Below, in pieces: positions 12,541 through 24,092 of a stretch of 64,000 nucleotides of DNA (positions within the stretch are counted from its first letter, which is position 1; each line of letters opens with the position of its first letter). A model generated the notes under the pieces. That model was not told the DNA's origin and searched no databases. It was given only the letters and a program-made list of their open reading frames with translations. The DNA comes from Lateolabrax maculatus. Lineage: Eukaryota; Chordata; Actinopteri; Acropomatiformes; Lateolabracidae. Location: positions 16,863,001 to 16,927,000 of the forward strand of contig CM062218.1 of assembly GCA_031216445.1 (NCBI GenBank). The letters run 5' to 3'. Made by a program: the position numbers and the translations under genes.

Positions 12541-14825
12541 CTCATACCACTAAGAAATCAACTGATTTTTTGGGTGTATATCAATGAGCAGTGCACCATG
12601 CAGGGCTCCTTTGACCACAATTGGCCTTTCATATATTCTCTGCAGGGCTTCTAGACAGTGAACAAACATTGGATTTTGACTAATGCTATTTGATAACATC
12701 TGAGGAGTTATTTTTGGGTACCTTGTCATTCAAAAGATATATTTACAAACACCAATGTCATTCCTAACAATGTTTCTTTTTATATTTGAGGATGTAAATA
12801 TAAGTAAGTCCACCCATAGCACTTTTTAAAACCATGGTTATAAAGTGCCTCACGGTTATAAAAATCAAACAATCGTCACTGTCCAGAGACAACCATGTAT
12901 CTGCATATTTAGGTTTTCAGATAATCTTTCAGATAAAAGATTATCTTCTACTTTATGTTTTGAGAAAATTTTCTTACATCTGAGGCACAGTAAATCTAAA
13001 AAGAAAACATAAATATTTCAAAAATGGATATTGAATAGCTCAAAACAAGTCTGTTTATGAAAACATGACATTTTGGCGATACATATGAGGGTTAAAATGA
13101 GGTCATGAATATTATGTGCTTCAGCTTATTTTGAATGTAAGTCCAGTTTGATTTTGGTTCATTTTTGCCAACTATCAATGCATTTATTTTTGTCTTTGAT
13201 TTGTTTTTAGTTATAAGTCTGACTTCTAATTTTGTCAGTTTAACAGTGTAATTGCTGCCAGGGACTGAAAATACTTTTTTTTTTAAATGACAGAGGCATG
13301 TATAAAAATATACATATCTGAAGTGGTAACCACTCAAAATATTATTATAGAACAACTTTAGGTTGTAAAAAATATTGTTTCACTATTTATACACACAAAT
13401 ACAGCATAAAAGTGTGGTAAATATAACCATGATGAAGTCTGTTTACACGTAATGGGATTTTATTCCAACTCGTTTTTGTGTCTTTTCATTGAAACTCTGT
13501 CTGTAAATCACAGAAAATAATGCAAAAAAAATATGTTTTTCAAACTGTGTTTTATGGTCTGCAGACATGAATGAGATACTGTGTGAAAGCACTTACAGTT
13601 GGTTTTCCCAGCTTGTCTCTGCGTGATATATAAATAAAGTTATTTTACTATAAATAAAACCTCCATAGCATTTACCTATGAACAGACAGACTCCAAAGGG
13701 TTAAAAATGACTCTGCTACTATATATTACATTGACACTACTTGTGTTTGTAATAGTGCACTTTTGTGAGAAATACAATGTGCTGAAAAGACTGTCTCTTT
13801 GTGTCTTTTTGATGTTAATGGTTTCTTACAACTTTACCTATTGTTCTCTTTCAACAGGTAGTGTCTTTTTGTACATTTTATATCAAAAATGTTGCTGAAA
13901 GTTGTTTTTCTGCTGCTGAAAAACTTAGTACAAATAATCAAAGTCAACCATGCAGTGAGACGTATCTGATCAGTTATTTGGTTTGACATGAATGCAGAGG
14001 AAAAAAGTCACAAACAAAATATCCTGCTGAGCTGGTTCCATCTCACAGACTTTCAAACAATAGCAATAGTCATGCATCAGAAGCAATAATTGCAGCTGAG
14101 TGTTTGTGCCTTATAAATTGTGGGTATGCACTGTCCACATTCGTGTGAAGGAGTTGCGTGCGTGTGTCTGCTTGTGTGAATCAGCTCGTGTGTGTATGTC
14201 CGTGAGCGTTCACACGTTCTTGTTGGAGTTGCGCATGTGTGCGTGTGTGCGCAAATTGTAAAAGTATGAGCTTGTTAATTTCAATAAGGGACGTTGCCTT
14301 GTTGTGGTTTGGAGGGATGGGAGGGAGAGGACTTGAAGTGGCCGACCAAGATCGCCAGAAATCTCCCAGAATTCCATCCCAGCATCCACTGCCAACTCTT
14401 TCTCTCTCTTATGTTTCTCTCCATCACCCTCCCTTCACGCACCCCCACCATGAAACCATTTTTATAATTAACTTATTTATTCATTCATTCGTCTCCTTAA
14501 TTATTTTCCACTTCGTGCGTGTTTTTCATGCAGCTTGCCTCATCCTGGAACAACTGGGAGGTGTGGCTGGCAAAAAAACAATGAGTGGAACCAGAGTGAT
14601 TTCATTACAAAAAAAAAAAAAAAAAAAAAAACAAGATAAAGAGAAGAAAGTTATTCTTTGAAGAGAAGTGAGGGTGGGTGATAAAAATAACAACAGAGAA
14701 GAGACTGAAGCCTGACTTCATAGATGTCTCTTTTCTTTCTGAGTCTTTCTTCCCTGTTTTCTGATGCTGAAATTAGATCCAGATCTGAATTAAGGAATGA
14801 TTGGTAATGAAAGGATATGTAAGTT

Positions 14826-14841
14826 GGGGGGGGGGGGGGGG
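14826..14841. repeat. Poly-G homopolymer run
   Basis: An uninterrupted run of 16 G. It is capable of G-quadruplex formation and is also prone to sequencing or assembly error. Confidence 0.85.
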
Positions 14842-15506
14842 TGTGGAGGGAGGGAAGGACTTCTCTTATATGTTAGTCCTGACTCATACTCACCACAGTA
14901 TAAGCCCCCCTGGTGATGGTCACACTGATTACTGACACTTGGGTATTACAAACACAAGCACATGCGCATGTTTCCAGTTAGTTTATTACTTTACATGTAT
15001 GATGTAATAAAATGCAGGCGGGCAGGGCTCAGTTACGTCTAATGCAAGTGAGATAAACAGAAAAACAAGGCCGTTGACAAGCACATCATCTTAAAAGGGA
15101 CCAAGAGAAAGAAACATCTGGAGTAAGAGAAATAACTCTGAAAACACCTGATTTTATTTACAAAAAAAAAAAATCCTCGGTACAACTTACAGGACCAACC
15201 CAAGTACAAAACAGACACTTTACTTGTTCAAAGATCTCGCACTCGTGCATTGTGTTATGTTTAAACTAACACACCCTTCCAGTCTGCCAGGCAGGAAGAG
15301 ACACACTCAGCTGGGCATTGTGTGGAAGGGGGCATGCCACTTGGCCTCTCTCCGTCTTTCACACACACACATGCACACACTGCTGGGTCAGTCAGGCAGC
15401 GCTCCTAACAACGGGCGCCTGGGCTTCGTGTTTCCATGGCAATCTTTACCAGCAATCTTCCCACGGTGGCAGCGGAACCGAGCACTAAGTGTTGCAAGGA
15501 ACCGCC

Positions 15507-15519
15507 TGTGTGTGTGTGT

Positions 15520-15552
<33 letters not shown>
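15507..15552. repeat. GT microsatellite
   Basis: About 46 bp of GT repeats with one GGG break. Confidence 0.95.
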
Positions 15553-15554
<2 letters not shown>

Positions 15555-15789
15555 CGAACAGAGAGAGCTATCTTGTCCAGTGAAGAGCCCGGATGTTCAG
15601 ACACTCACTGGGCTGATTCCTCTCTTGACCCCTCGGTACCTGCCCTCATCTCTGCGCGCACTGACACACGCAGGCAAGACACATTTAAAACGTTTGGGAG
15701 AGGTTGGGTCCGATCTCGCTTTCTCAACCAGCAGGATTTCTCGATGTCATGAGTTCAGAAATAAAGCAGTGCCACATCTGAGTCAAAAT

Positions 15790-16530
15790 GGTATAATTCT
15801 GTGCTTCTCAGCCAGGGAGAGGCCGAGGCTACTTATAGTGAGCTAAATGTCGCGAATGGGTAAATAGTTGAAATAGTTAGTTACCGTTAAATATAATGCA
15901 TAACCAGTTGAAATAAGCAGCTGAAAGCGAATTGGTAGCTCACTGGGCAGCACACTTTCAAGACTGAGTCCTTTGCCTACTGCAGAGACTGTGCTCTCTG
16001 TAAAGCCTAACAATGAATGAAAATAAAAAAAAATTAAATTAAAAGCCTAATTAATATGCAGTTGAAATAGTTATAGCTAGCTAACGTTAATGCATAAATA
16101 ATGCAAAATAGTTTATAAATAAACAGCTGAAATAGCTAAAAGTCATTCAAAAAGAGCTCATTAGAACAGAGTAATAAGATAGAGTAACTAATAAACTCTT
16201 GAAATAGTAAGCTAAAAGTAATGGATAATATGATTAAAATCTAGCTTGTAAGCTTTACCAATGCAACCAACCTACAGTGGCAATGTTACAATGGAAAAAA
16301 ATGTAGCAATAACCACTTTTAGATAATTAAATAGTTACATAATGTAATTAAAAAAGAAGAAGAACAGAACATAAGAACAGATTTGGAGCATGGCGTGGTG
16401 TTGATGAATGGGTACCAGGCTCATCTGTCAGGCCTGTCGGGGTACGCCCTTCTTTTATACAGTCTATGGGTACGCCTGACTGGTTGGGAATTACTGGTAT
16501 AAATGATTTTACACTTTAGTCAGCATTATT
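15790..16530. repeat. Degenerate interspersed repeat with internal subrepeats
   Basis: The block repeats a degenerate unit of the form AGTTGAAATAG..TAGCTAAAAGTAATG at least four times (around 15,870-16,220). At the right end are the phrases GTACGCCC and GTACGCCTGACTGG, then TTGGGAATTACTGGTAT. The layout suggests a non-autonomous DNA transposon containing a small tandem array. The outer ends match each other only weakly, so the boundaries are approximate. A SINE-like sequence interrupts it at 15,934-16,043. Confidence 0.5.
15934..16043 (+). mobile_element. tRNA-derived SINE-like insertion
   Basis: The start GGTAGCTCACTGGGCAGCAC resembles a tRNA A-box region, followed by GACTGAGTCC and CTGCAGAGACTGTG, and it ends in an A/T-rich simple tail. 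That is the shape of a short teleost tRNA-derived SINE. A clear B-box is missing, so it may be diverged or truncated. Confidence 0.4.
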
Positions 16531-16834
16531 TAAGCAGTATAAAGTATTGTTTAAGGATAAAAGAAAAAGAAAAAATATAGGCCTGCACGGTTTTCCGATT
16601 TTTCTTCATATTGTGTATTTGCTGATCACTGACAGCTGCCGAGAGGTCGTGGGTTACCTATCTTTATTTTGTCACTCTCTCTCTGCTGTTTGTCTCTCCC
16701 ACTCACTCACTCGCTCACAAAAAGTAGTTCAATAACTCCATTGTCCGAGTCACCTGCGTGTTTGTGTGAGAGTCGGGCTTTATGCACTGTCACACACTCC
16801 CCTGGAGATGATGGAGTGTTTTCACAGTCCATCA

Positions 16835-16842
16835 TTCCCACA
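16835..16842 (-). promoter_or_regulatory. Candidate RBPJ (CSL) site upstream of heyl
   Basis: The minus strand reads TGTGGGAA, an exact match to the YGTGGGAA consensus of the Notch effector RBPJ, about 0.8 kb upstream of the heyl ATG. Hey-family genes are known direct Notch targets. A single 8-mer is weak evidence. Confidence 0.3.
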
Positions 16843-17181
16843 CTCTCCTTCCCTCCCTCCCGCTGCCATTGTTCTACAGAGAAGTGTAATTAAAGGAGCA
16901 GAAAGAGAGAGAAAGGAGGATCGAAAGAAGGAAGGAAGGAGAGCAGGATGAGATTGGTGGCTAATTGACTGAGGATGACTGAGCAAAGGGGTGGAAAGAT
17001 GGGGCCGGGGGGGGTAGGGAGGGAGGGTGACAAGCCGGGGTAGGCCAGATTAAAGGGAGGGAGGAGGGACAGGGAGAAGAGGCGGGGGAGTCTAAACTGG
17101 CAACCCTGCCCCAACTGCCAAAGTCCTATTTTGTCATTGGGTGGCTGTGACAGAGAGAGGGAGCCAAGAGAGAAATAACAG

Positions 17182-17223
17182 AGAGAGAGGGAGAGACAGA
17201 GAGAGACAGAGAGAGAGAGAGGG
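17182..17223. repeat. GA-rich simple repeat near heyl promoter
   Basis: A run of GAGA units in the purine-rich flank upstream of heyl. A poly-A run follows at about 17,370-17,388, inside or close to the probable 5'UTR. Confidence 0.8.
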
Positions 17224-17618
17224 ACTATGATTGGATGCCAGTGTTAGAGTAAAAGACTAAAGCAGCTTGTGAATTTTCTTAGTTGCCATGGGCCCTTGGG
17301 GGTCGATCAAGTGGCACTGCTGACTCACAGAGGAAGAGGACAGAAGACACATGAATAAACAACAACAACAAAAAAAAAAAAAAAAAAACAACACAAGTGA
17401 CAAGAAGTAACTAAGGACAACAAGGCTTTTATAAGTAACAGCGCACGAGAAACAGAGTGAGGGGCACACAGGGTGAGTGCTTGGTCCAGAGGGGAGACGG
17501 TCTCCAGTGTGGTGCCACCGCGCAGCAGAGAGAGCGGCCGACAAGACCACCGAGAGCCGTCGGTCCACCATCCATCCATCGCTCCGTCAGTCCAAGCCAG
17601 TGAGGAAGGGCCACAGAC

Positions 17619-20600
17619 ATGAAGAGACCTCACGACTACAGCTCCCCGGACTCGGACACGGACGAGTTTATTGACGTGGGACAAGAAGACAGCTACTGGT
17701 GAGCATCCGTCAGCCACACCTGAGGTCGTAACACATGCCCTCCAATCACACTTTCAAGGAAAATGACATGGTGCACAGCTGCAATTAGTAGCTTAAGACA
17801 GATTTGGTGTAAACATATTTGGATGTGAACTGTAGGCCTTACAAGCATTTAGACGCTACCATACGTGAACTTACAGACAAAGTTGAAAGACTGCAGGAAA
17901 AGTTTCAGGTTTTTAATTCTCAGAAAAGCTGATATGGTTTTATAAAGCAATAATGAAAATGTGTGATTATTACTATTATTGTATTCAGCTCAAATGTTTT
18001 TAAAATTCTGAAAAATGTATACAAATGATTTAACATCATTGCAGCAGGTTTTGACACAGCTTCCAACAAACCTGAGCTGTCGGTTTAAAGTCTAACTTCG
18101 GGCCTCTGGCAGTAAATCTCCTATATTCACATGAATATATATTCATTGCTTTTTGCCTCTAAATGAAATAGTTTCATGTTTGCTCCTTTGACTTGCCCAT
18201 GTGAGTAAACGTAGAGGATGATAACAGTCATTGCACTCATGACACGCATTAGAATAAGTGTAGGTTAAAAGGTTACATCAGGCCTGTCATGTCTGAAGCG
18301 TGGAGACCGGGCCTGAAGTCATGAGCAGAATTTTCTGCCTGTGAATGATCTGGAAGTAAATATATTTAATATAAAAAATATCTATAGATCAAATATATTT
18401 CTCATAAGTAAAGATTCAAAATGTATTCATACAATATTTTGGGGTTATTTTATAAATGCAAACTATTATGATGTAGCAATGAGAAGTTTTTAATCCTTTC
18501 CTGTTCAGGAACTCTTTGAAGTCGCGTAACACAGAAAAACTGAACGGTCAAATTAACAACAAGCAACAGAGAGGCACGACCTACAAACCAAAGAAACTGA
18601 GGATTTTCTTGCATTTTGTGGGAACATTTGAGGCTCGCTGTGTGTGAGTCAATACAATGAAATTATTTGCTTTTACTTCAATATATGACAGATTTAATTC
18701 ACTGTCAATAATACTGACGTGTTGAAAGGCTAAAAGTTTATTATTGTTTTCATCTTATTGAATAATATATACAATATAATGTATCTTATAATATAATCTT
18801 ATATACAGGAAACTTAATATGATATAAATTAATCCTAGTTTGTTAATTATTTCTATGCATAAAGTCAAATATATGTAGTTATAGAAGGAATATGCTGGAC
18901 ACTACAAGGTTTTCAAACTACAAAGGTATAATGCAGGGTACAAACTAAAATCCTTTTTTATTTGAAAGGAAAAAAAAAACTTTGAACCTGTAAATGCAAA
19001 TGTGACCTACTATGCCAAGCTGTTTAACTGCAGTCTATTATGTACAACTTGTTTCAGTGTTGTGGAAAATGTCTGATAAGCAGTAAAATTACACTCTTTA
19101 CAAGTCATTATACTACTAAATTTGCTTGTAGGGTGAATTAGTCAAATTCCTCGGCTGGAATAACAGAAACGTAGATTTAGGGGAATATTTGTAACAGTGC
19201 ATCTACAGTATATAAAAACACATTGACAGCAATACTGGTTACATCACAAGCAGTGAGCAAGCCAGTAACACCAAAAACGGTTTGGATAAATCAAATTGCC
19301 TTGTGACATGCAAACAAAAGACAGTGCCGCTTTTTCAAGTCAGCCTCGCAAACATAAACCTAAACAAAAACACACAGCTAAATTGGCAGCCTTCATGTTA
19401 AAATCTAATAGAAACTCAATAAGTCTCTGGTGGGGCAGTTTGAAGGGAACTCCAAGCTGTCAGGCTCTTTCAGGCCTGTAAGATGAGAGTTCACAAACAA
19501 ACACAATCCATATTGAGTGACTGTACTCGGAGCAGCTCAGATCCCATGCTGCCTGCTGGAGCCCCATGCGAGCAAAAAGCATCTCCCCGAGGCTATATAA
19601 TCATCTTTCTAAAAGTGCTTTCGCTCAGATGGAAAGGAGAACAGCATGTCATTTCACTGAGACTAATGTCCAGAAACGCATTAAACCAAAAACAATCTCG
19701 TCTTCCCTCCTCTCCCGGGCGCTCCTATGCCGTTCTGTGCCCAAAAAACAAATTAAATTGAAGGGAGCTGATGTGCCATCCTGCCTCTGTGTCATATTAA
19801 GGAGGGTAATGATAACAATATGCAGCCGAATCAAAGTTGCCATGTTTCTCTCTGTGTCAGTGCCATCCCCCCCCCACCCCCCCCATCTCTCTCATCTCTC
19901 TCTTTCTCTCTGTCTCCATGGCACAGCCCAGTCACCGGGTCCATGTCTCCTGGCAGCGCCTCGCAGATTCTGGCCCGAAAGAAGAGAAGAGGGGTGAGTG
20001 GATTATAGCCTTGGATCTTAATCTTTTTAGTCCTGTCGTTTCGGTTGGCCCTGACCGTCCCTCTGCTCCTCTTGATGTGTAGATCATAGAGAAGAGGCGC
20101 AGAGACCGGATCAACCACAGCCTGTCAGAGCTCAGGAGACTGGTGCCCAGTGCTTTTGAGAAACAGGTGACTGCTCACGGATAAAGAATCAGTTTTAAAC
20201 AATTCTATTTCAATGACAGAAGTGGAAAAAAAAAAAAAAAAACAGCTTCTTAAAATCTGATGCAACTTAGTGCAATGTTGCTCATTTTCCCTGTAGGGTT
20301 CATCAAAGCTGGAGAAAGCAGAGATCCTGCAGATGACTGTGGACCACCTCAAACTCTTGCATGCCATGGGAGGAAAAGGTGAGACTTGAGAAACTGAGTT
20401 TGTTGCTGGCGGAAAAACATGTACTTTCTATATTTTTCTGCTTGTCGTTCATTTTCTATCATATGTCAATGTCGTCGATTTCTACAATAATGCTGGAAAA
20501 TATCTAAAACCCACCAGAAAGTAGACAAATATAATTATTTATTGTGCTCTTTTCTTGGACAAGAGACAGCATGTACAGTAGGTATATTTTTCAGGACTAA

Positions 20601-21328
20601 CTGCATCCCATTACTATCCTTCAGTGGGTTACTAAACTCTCTTTTTTTTTGTCTCAGGTTACTTTGATGCGAGGGCCCTTGCAGTCGACTACAGGACCCT
20701 GGGCTTCAGGGAGTGTGTTGGGGAGGTGGTGCGGTACCTCAGCTCCCTTGACGGGGAGTCCCCGGACCCTATAGGAGCCCGCCTGGTCTCCCACCTTTCC
20801 CACTGCGCAAGTGAGCTAGACCCTCTACTCCTACAGTCGCCCCCGGCCTCCGCCCTGCCCTTTCCCCCTTGGCCGTGGGCGTCCTTCCCTCAGATCTCCC
20901 CCGCCTCACCGGCCTCCTCCTCACCTCCTTTCCCCAGCGGGCGAAGGGATCTGGCCCTGCTGGGGAGCTACCCGTCGCCCGCCTCCCTCCGCCTCTGCCA
21001 GCAGGGCGCACCGCCGCTCCTCGCGCCCACAGCCCTGGCCACCGTCCACAGGGTGCCCTCCCTCGCAGCGTCCCCGGTCCTCGGCCCCTCCAGACCGACC
21101 CAGCCGTCCCCTCACAGCGCCACCAGGGCCTCGCCTCTTCCTCTCCCCACCCCTTCCTCTTCCGCTCCTTCTACCTCCTCCTCCTCTTCTACTCCATCAT
21201 CCTCTGTCCCGCTGCAAGTTTCTTTCAGGCCCTTCGCACCTCTGGGCTCGCCCGCAGCCCAGCGCAGGGGCTTGAGCGGATCGGCCAAGTCGGCCCAGGG
21301 ATGGGGGACTGAGATCGGAGCTTTCTGA
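17619..21328 (+). CDS. heyl: Hey-like bHLH-Orange transcriptional repressor HeyL
   Basis: Five exons (17619-17698, 19927-19993, 20083-20166, 20297-20378, 20658-21328) join in phase to 327 residues. The N-terminus [13 protein letters not shown].., with IDVGQED, matches HEYL/HEY. The bHLH (about residues 43-102) has basic region [16 protein letters not shown], carrying Gly where Hes proteins carry Pro, which is the Hey hallmark. Exon 5 opens with the Orange domain ([20 protein letters not shown]). A Ser/Pro/Ala-rich tail ends in WGTEIGAF. Hey proteins bind E-box/N-box DNA as dimers in the nucleus and act downstream of Notch in vessels, heart and somites. The tail lacks an intact YRPW motif (AQGW instead), which fits heyl rather than hey1 or hey2. 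Intron 1 (2.2 kb) holds a second candidate RBPJ site. Confidence 0.95.
18617..18624 (+). promoter_or_regulatory. Candidate RBPJ site in heyl intron 1
   Basis: TGTGGGAA matches the YGTGGGAA consensus. It lies in a GC-balanced patch (about 18,500-18,650) of an otherwise AT-rich intron, as a Notch-responsive intronic enhancer might. Confidence 0.3.
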
Positions 21329-21740
21329 GGGTCGACGCTGGTTTTGTTTTCCAAATGAACTCTGTACAGTGGACATGGAGCTCCCGTGTGCACCATGTAG
21401 CAAATATGATACCTTTGGAGAAAGAAGTATTGAACCTTTGATGATTGTCTCTGCTGTTGGGGGACTCTAAAAGCCATATCAGACTGAGGGTGAAGTTTCA
21501 GATAATCACCAACAATCATATGTAACGGAATAATGAAGGAATGTGAAAGAGTAGAAGATTTGAGTAATTTCACATTCATGAATCTTGCTTGACAAATACA
21601 CACATACACAGTGTCCAACAGAGCCATATATATGCTCAACAGAGTGACGTTGAGTTTTTACTGATCTTGTAACTGTGATATGTGTTTGTTTTTTTCAAAA
21701 CATTTATACATTTGATTACATTTTCCAGTTTTGAAGAATG
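21329..21740 (+). other. heyl: Probable heyl 3' untranslated region
   Basis: AT-rich sequence immediately after the heyl stop with no reading frame of interest. No AATAAA clearly marks its end, so the boundary is approximate. Confidence 0.4.
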
Positions 21741-22029
21741 TTTGACAAAAATCTCTATAAAGACTAAGTGCCTTGACCTTTGTTCATGTTTTTCTCTGTG
21801 TGTTTTTTCTGACTGTATAAGCAACTGGCAACATATGTACTTGCAGCCATACGTTATATGCTACCCATACAAATGGCAAAGGAAGGGTTGAAAGCTGCAT
21901 GTTACCCACTTGTCCACATTAGTCATGTCTGCAAACACTGCTTGCATGTTCCCCAGCCGTAACCCCCTCGGTATCTAAGCTGTCTCCAGTGATGGCTGAT
22001 GGGAGCTGTGGTCTTGTGGCTGCAGAGGA

Positions 22030-22150
22030 TAAACATGGTGGGAGCTGGTGATGTTTTTGGGATGCCGCGGCGAGGCAAACAGACCCATCACTTTGCCCTC
22101 TAATTGGCAGTCCCCTGTAATTAACTTTACCCTCATATCAGTCCATGTAT
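22030..22150. promoter_or_regulatory. Candidate conserved-type non-coding element downstream of heyl
   Basis: This non-repetitive block contains closely spaced homeodomain-type cores (CTAATTGG and GTAATTAAC, near 22,100-22,125) with no open frame, about 0.7 kb after heyl. Its composition is typical of vertebrate conserved non-coding elements. Conservation was not tested. Confidence 0.25.
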
Positions 22151-22779
22151 CTTCCTCTCCTCTGCTGTCTCTCTGCCATTCTTTCTCTCCAATCTTGTGG
22201 TACACCAGCGGATATCTTCTCTCCCTGTTTGTCTGCGCCACTGTCTCCTCAACAATGGACAGAGAGAAAAGAAGAGGGCGAGAGGGAGGATGGAGAGACT
22301 GAGAGAGGGGAAAACAAAGAAAAAGATCTGAAGGCCTGTGGTTGGGTGACTGATTTGGCGTAGACGTTCAATAACAGGGTGGGAGGGAGGCAGGAGACAG
22401 GGTTAAGGGGAGATGAGGCGGATTGTGAAGGTTTAAAAGGACAGGGAGAGACATAGTGTGAACCACCGAGAGCCGGCCAGCGCGCAGAGGGTGCACAAGA
22501 AACCCCCCGAACAATGATGAATGACAGTTGCGACGGGTTGTTTCTCAAGAAGATCAGCATAATTGTGCCGTGCTTCACCAAAACGGCTCCGCGGGGATGA
22601 GAGAGCAGAGAAGAGCCTTGTGTGTGTTTACTGCTGGAGAACGCTTTGATCTACTTCAGGATGCAATGTCTGTGGTCTGCGGCCCAGAAATGTGTGTGTT
22701 CCGCAAAGTGCATATTGTTTATCTGAGTGAGTGTGCTAGTGTGTGCTTAAGCCAGTCTCATGTGCTCGCTGCCCTGTGC

Positions 22780-22785
22780 GTGTGT

Positions 22786-22824
<39 letters not shown>

Positions 22825-22967
22825 GTGAGTCTTCTGGGCTGGCGTCAGGACCGAACCGCGGTGGCGGCGTGGCTCTCGTGCGAGGCCTGGCCGGCGGTCG
22901 GACGGACGGTATGGTGGTGGAATGTTTGTGGAGGGTGCATACGTACACACACACACACACACACACG
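22780..22967. repeat. GT (22780-22821) and CA (22944-22967) microsatellites
   Basis: Two simple dinucleotide runs of opposite phase separated by about 120 bp of unique GC-rich sequence. Confidence 0.9.
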
Positions 22968-23423
22968 CAGGCACTCAGACGACACACAAACATAGACACA
23001 CACAGGCTGGCTGGCACTATTCTAGCCTCTGAGTGGAGGAGCCAGAGTCACCACCACAGCTTCCAGGAAGGACAACCACAGTCACACTGCTCTGGGTTTC
23101 CCACGGGGGAGGGGAGGCCGGAGGGAGGGGAGAGGAAGGAGGGAAGGGAACGATGGAGAAAGAAGGAGGGAAGTGCGCGTGTGTCTGCGAGTGTGTATGT
23201 GGGGCAAGGGTGTACGGAGCAGGCCGGCGTTGTGGTTCAAGCTGAATGAGGAAAAGAGGAGGGTTCAGTGCGCAGGGAGGAGGAAAAAGTGGGAGAAAAA
23301 AAGTGTCTGAAAGCAGGAAGTGAGCGATCTCTTCTTTGACGTGTAAATAAACTCATCCATGCATTAATGAGTCTTTTATTGGATTAAATGTGTGAAATTT
23401 AATTTGCTGTCTCAGTTTTGTGT

Positions 23424-24068
23424 CAGTGATAAAATGTAAAGTACATTTACTCAAGTACTGTACTTATGTACAAATCTACTTTTACTTCATTTGAGTCTTC
23501 CTTTTCATTCCACTTTTTACTTCATCATCTACTTCGTCATTTTTCATGCAAAACATTTCATGGTTCCAGCTTCTCAAATGTGAGGATTTGCTGCTTTTCA
23601 TATTCATTACTTAAATTATTTTAATTTATTTTTCATATTTTTCTTAGGTTTGGACTGCATTGTGAAGGTGTCACTTTGGGCTCTGGGTAATTGTGACTGC
23701 ATATATTTCCTTATTTTCAGAATTTTTACAAACGAAATAATTTATTGATTGATGGAGAAAATAATCAGCAGATTAATCCATAATAGAAATCATCACTAGT
23801 TGCAGTCTTATACAAAATACTTAAAATGAGCTCCACCTCAACTAACTACAACATTAAAACCCTGATTTTACATTAATAATTATACATTTACATTAGTAAT
23901 AATAATTTAATGATATAATATATGATAGTGTAACAGTCACAGGGGACATTTTTCTGCATTGATGACATACTTTTAATACTTAAAGGAAATTTTCCTGAAA
24001 TTTTCAATGCATGTATTTCATTAGTACTTTTACTTAAGTAATGGATCTGAATACTTCTTCCACCACTG
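23424..24068. mobile_element. hAT-like non-autonomous transposon (MITE), 645 bp
   Basis: The left end begins CAGTGATAAAATGTAAAGTA and the reverse complement of the right end begins CAGTGGTGGAAGAAGTATTC. Both continue into AAGTAC/TACTTAAGTA-rich sequence typical of teleost hAT-family ends. No transposase frame is present. The flanking 8-mers TTTTGTGT and GTGTGTGT agree at 6 of 8 positions, compatible with a decayed 8-bp hAT target duplication inside a GT repeat. It lies just 3' of the broken apple gene. Confidence 0.7.
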
Positions 24069-24092
24069 GTGTGTGTGTGTGTGAGTACAGCG

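Larger units (their letters stand above)
6060..16800. other. Gene-poor 10.7 kb region upstream of heyl
   Basis: No coding exon is recognisable on either strand. The open frames are short and lack splice or domain support. The region holds microsatellites (8565-8596, 11857-11924, 12084-12113), a poly-G run (14826-14841), a possible SINE fragment around 6230-6345, and a repeat complex at about 15,790-16,530. Several GC-balanced islands, such as 8800-8900 and 12,290-12,540, could be distal regulatory elements of heyl, but that needs alignment. Confidence 0.5.

Noticed and set aside
14608..14630. Poly-A tracts (also near 1,658, 17,370 and 20,223) as retrogene tails
   Set aside because: No processed coding sequence or target duplication is found next to them; they look like simple homopolymers.
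20726..21312. Alternative overlapping frames in the heyl last exon
   Set aside because: Only the frame in phase with the bHLH exons gives the Orange domain and the TEIGAF end; the other frames are shadows of GC-rich sequence.
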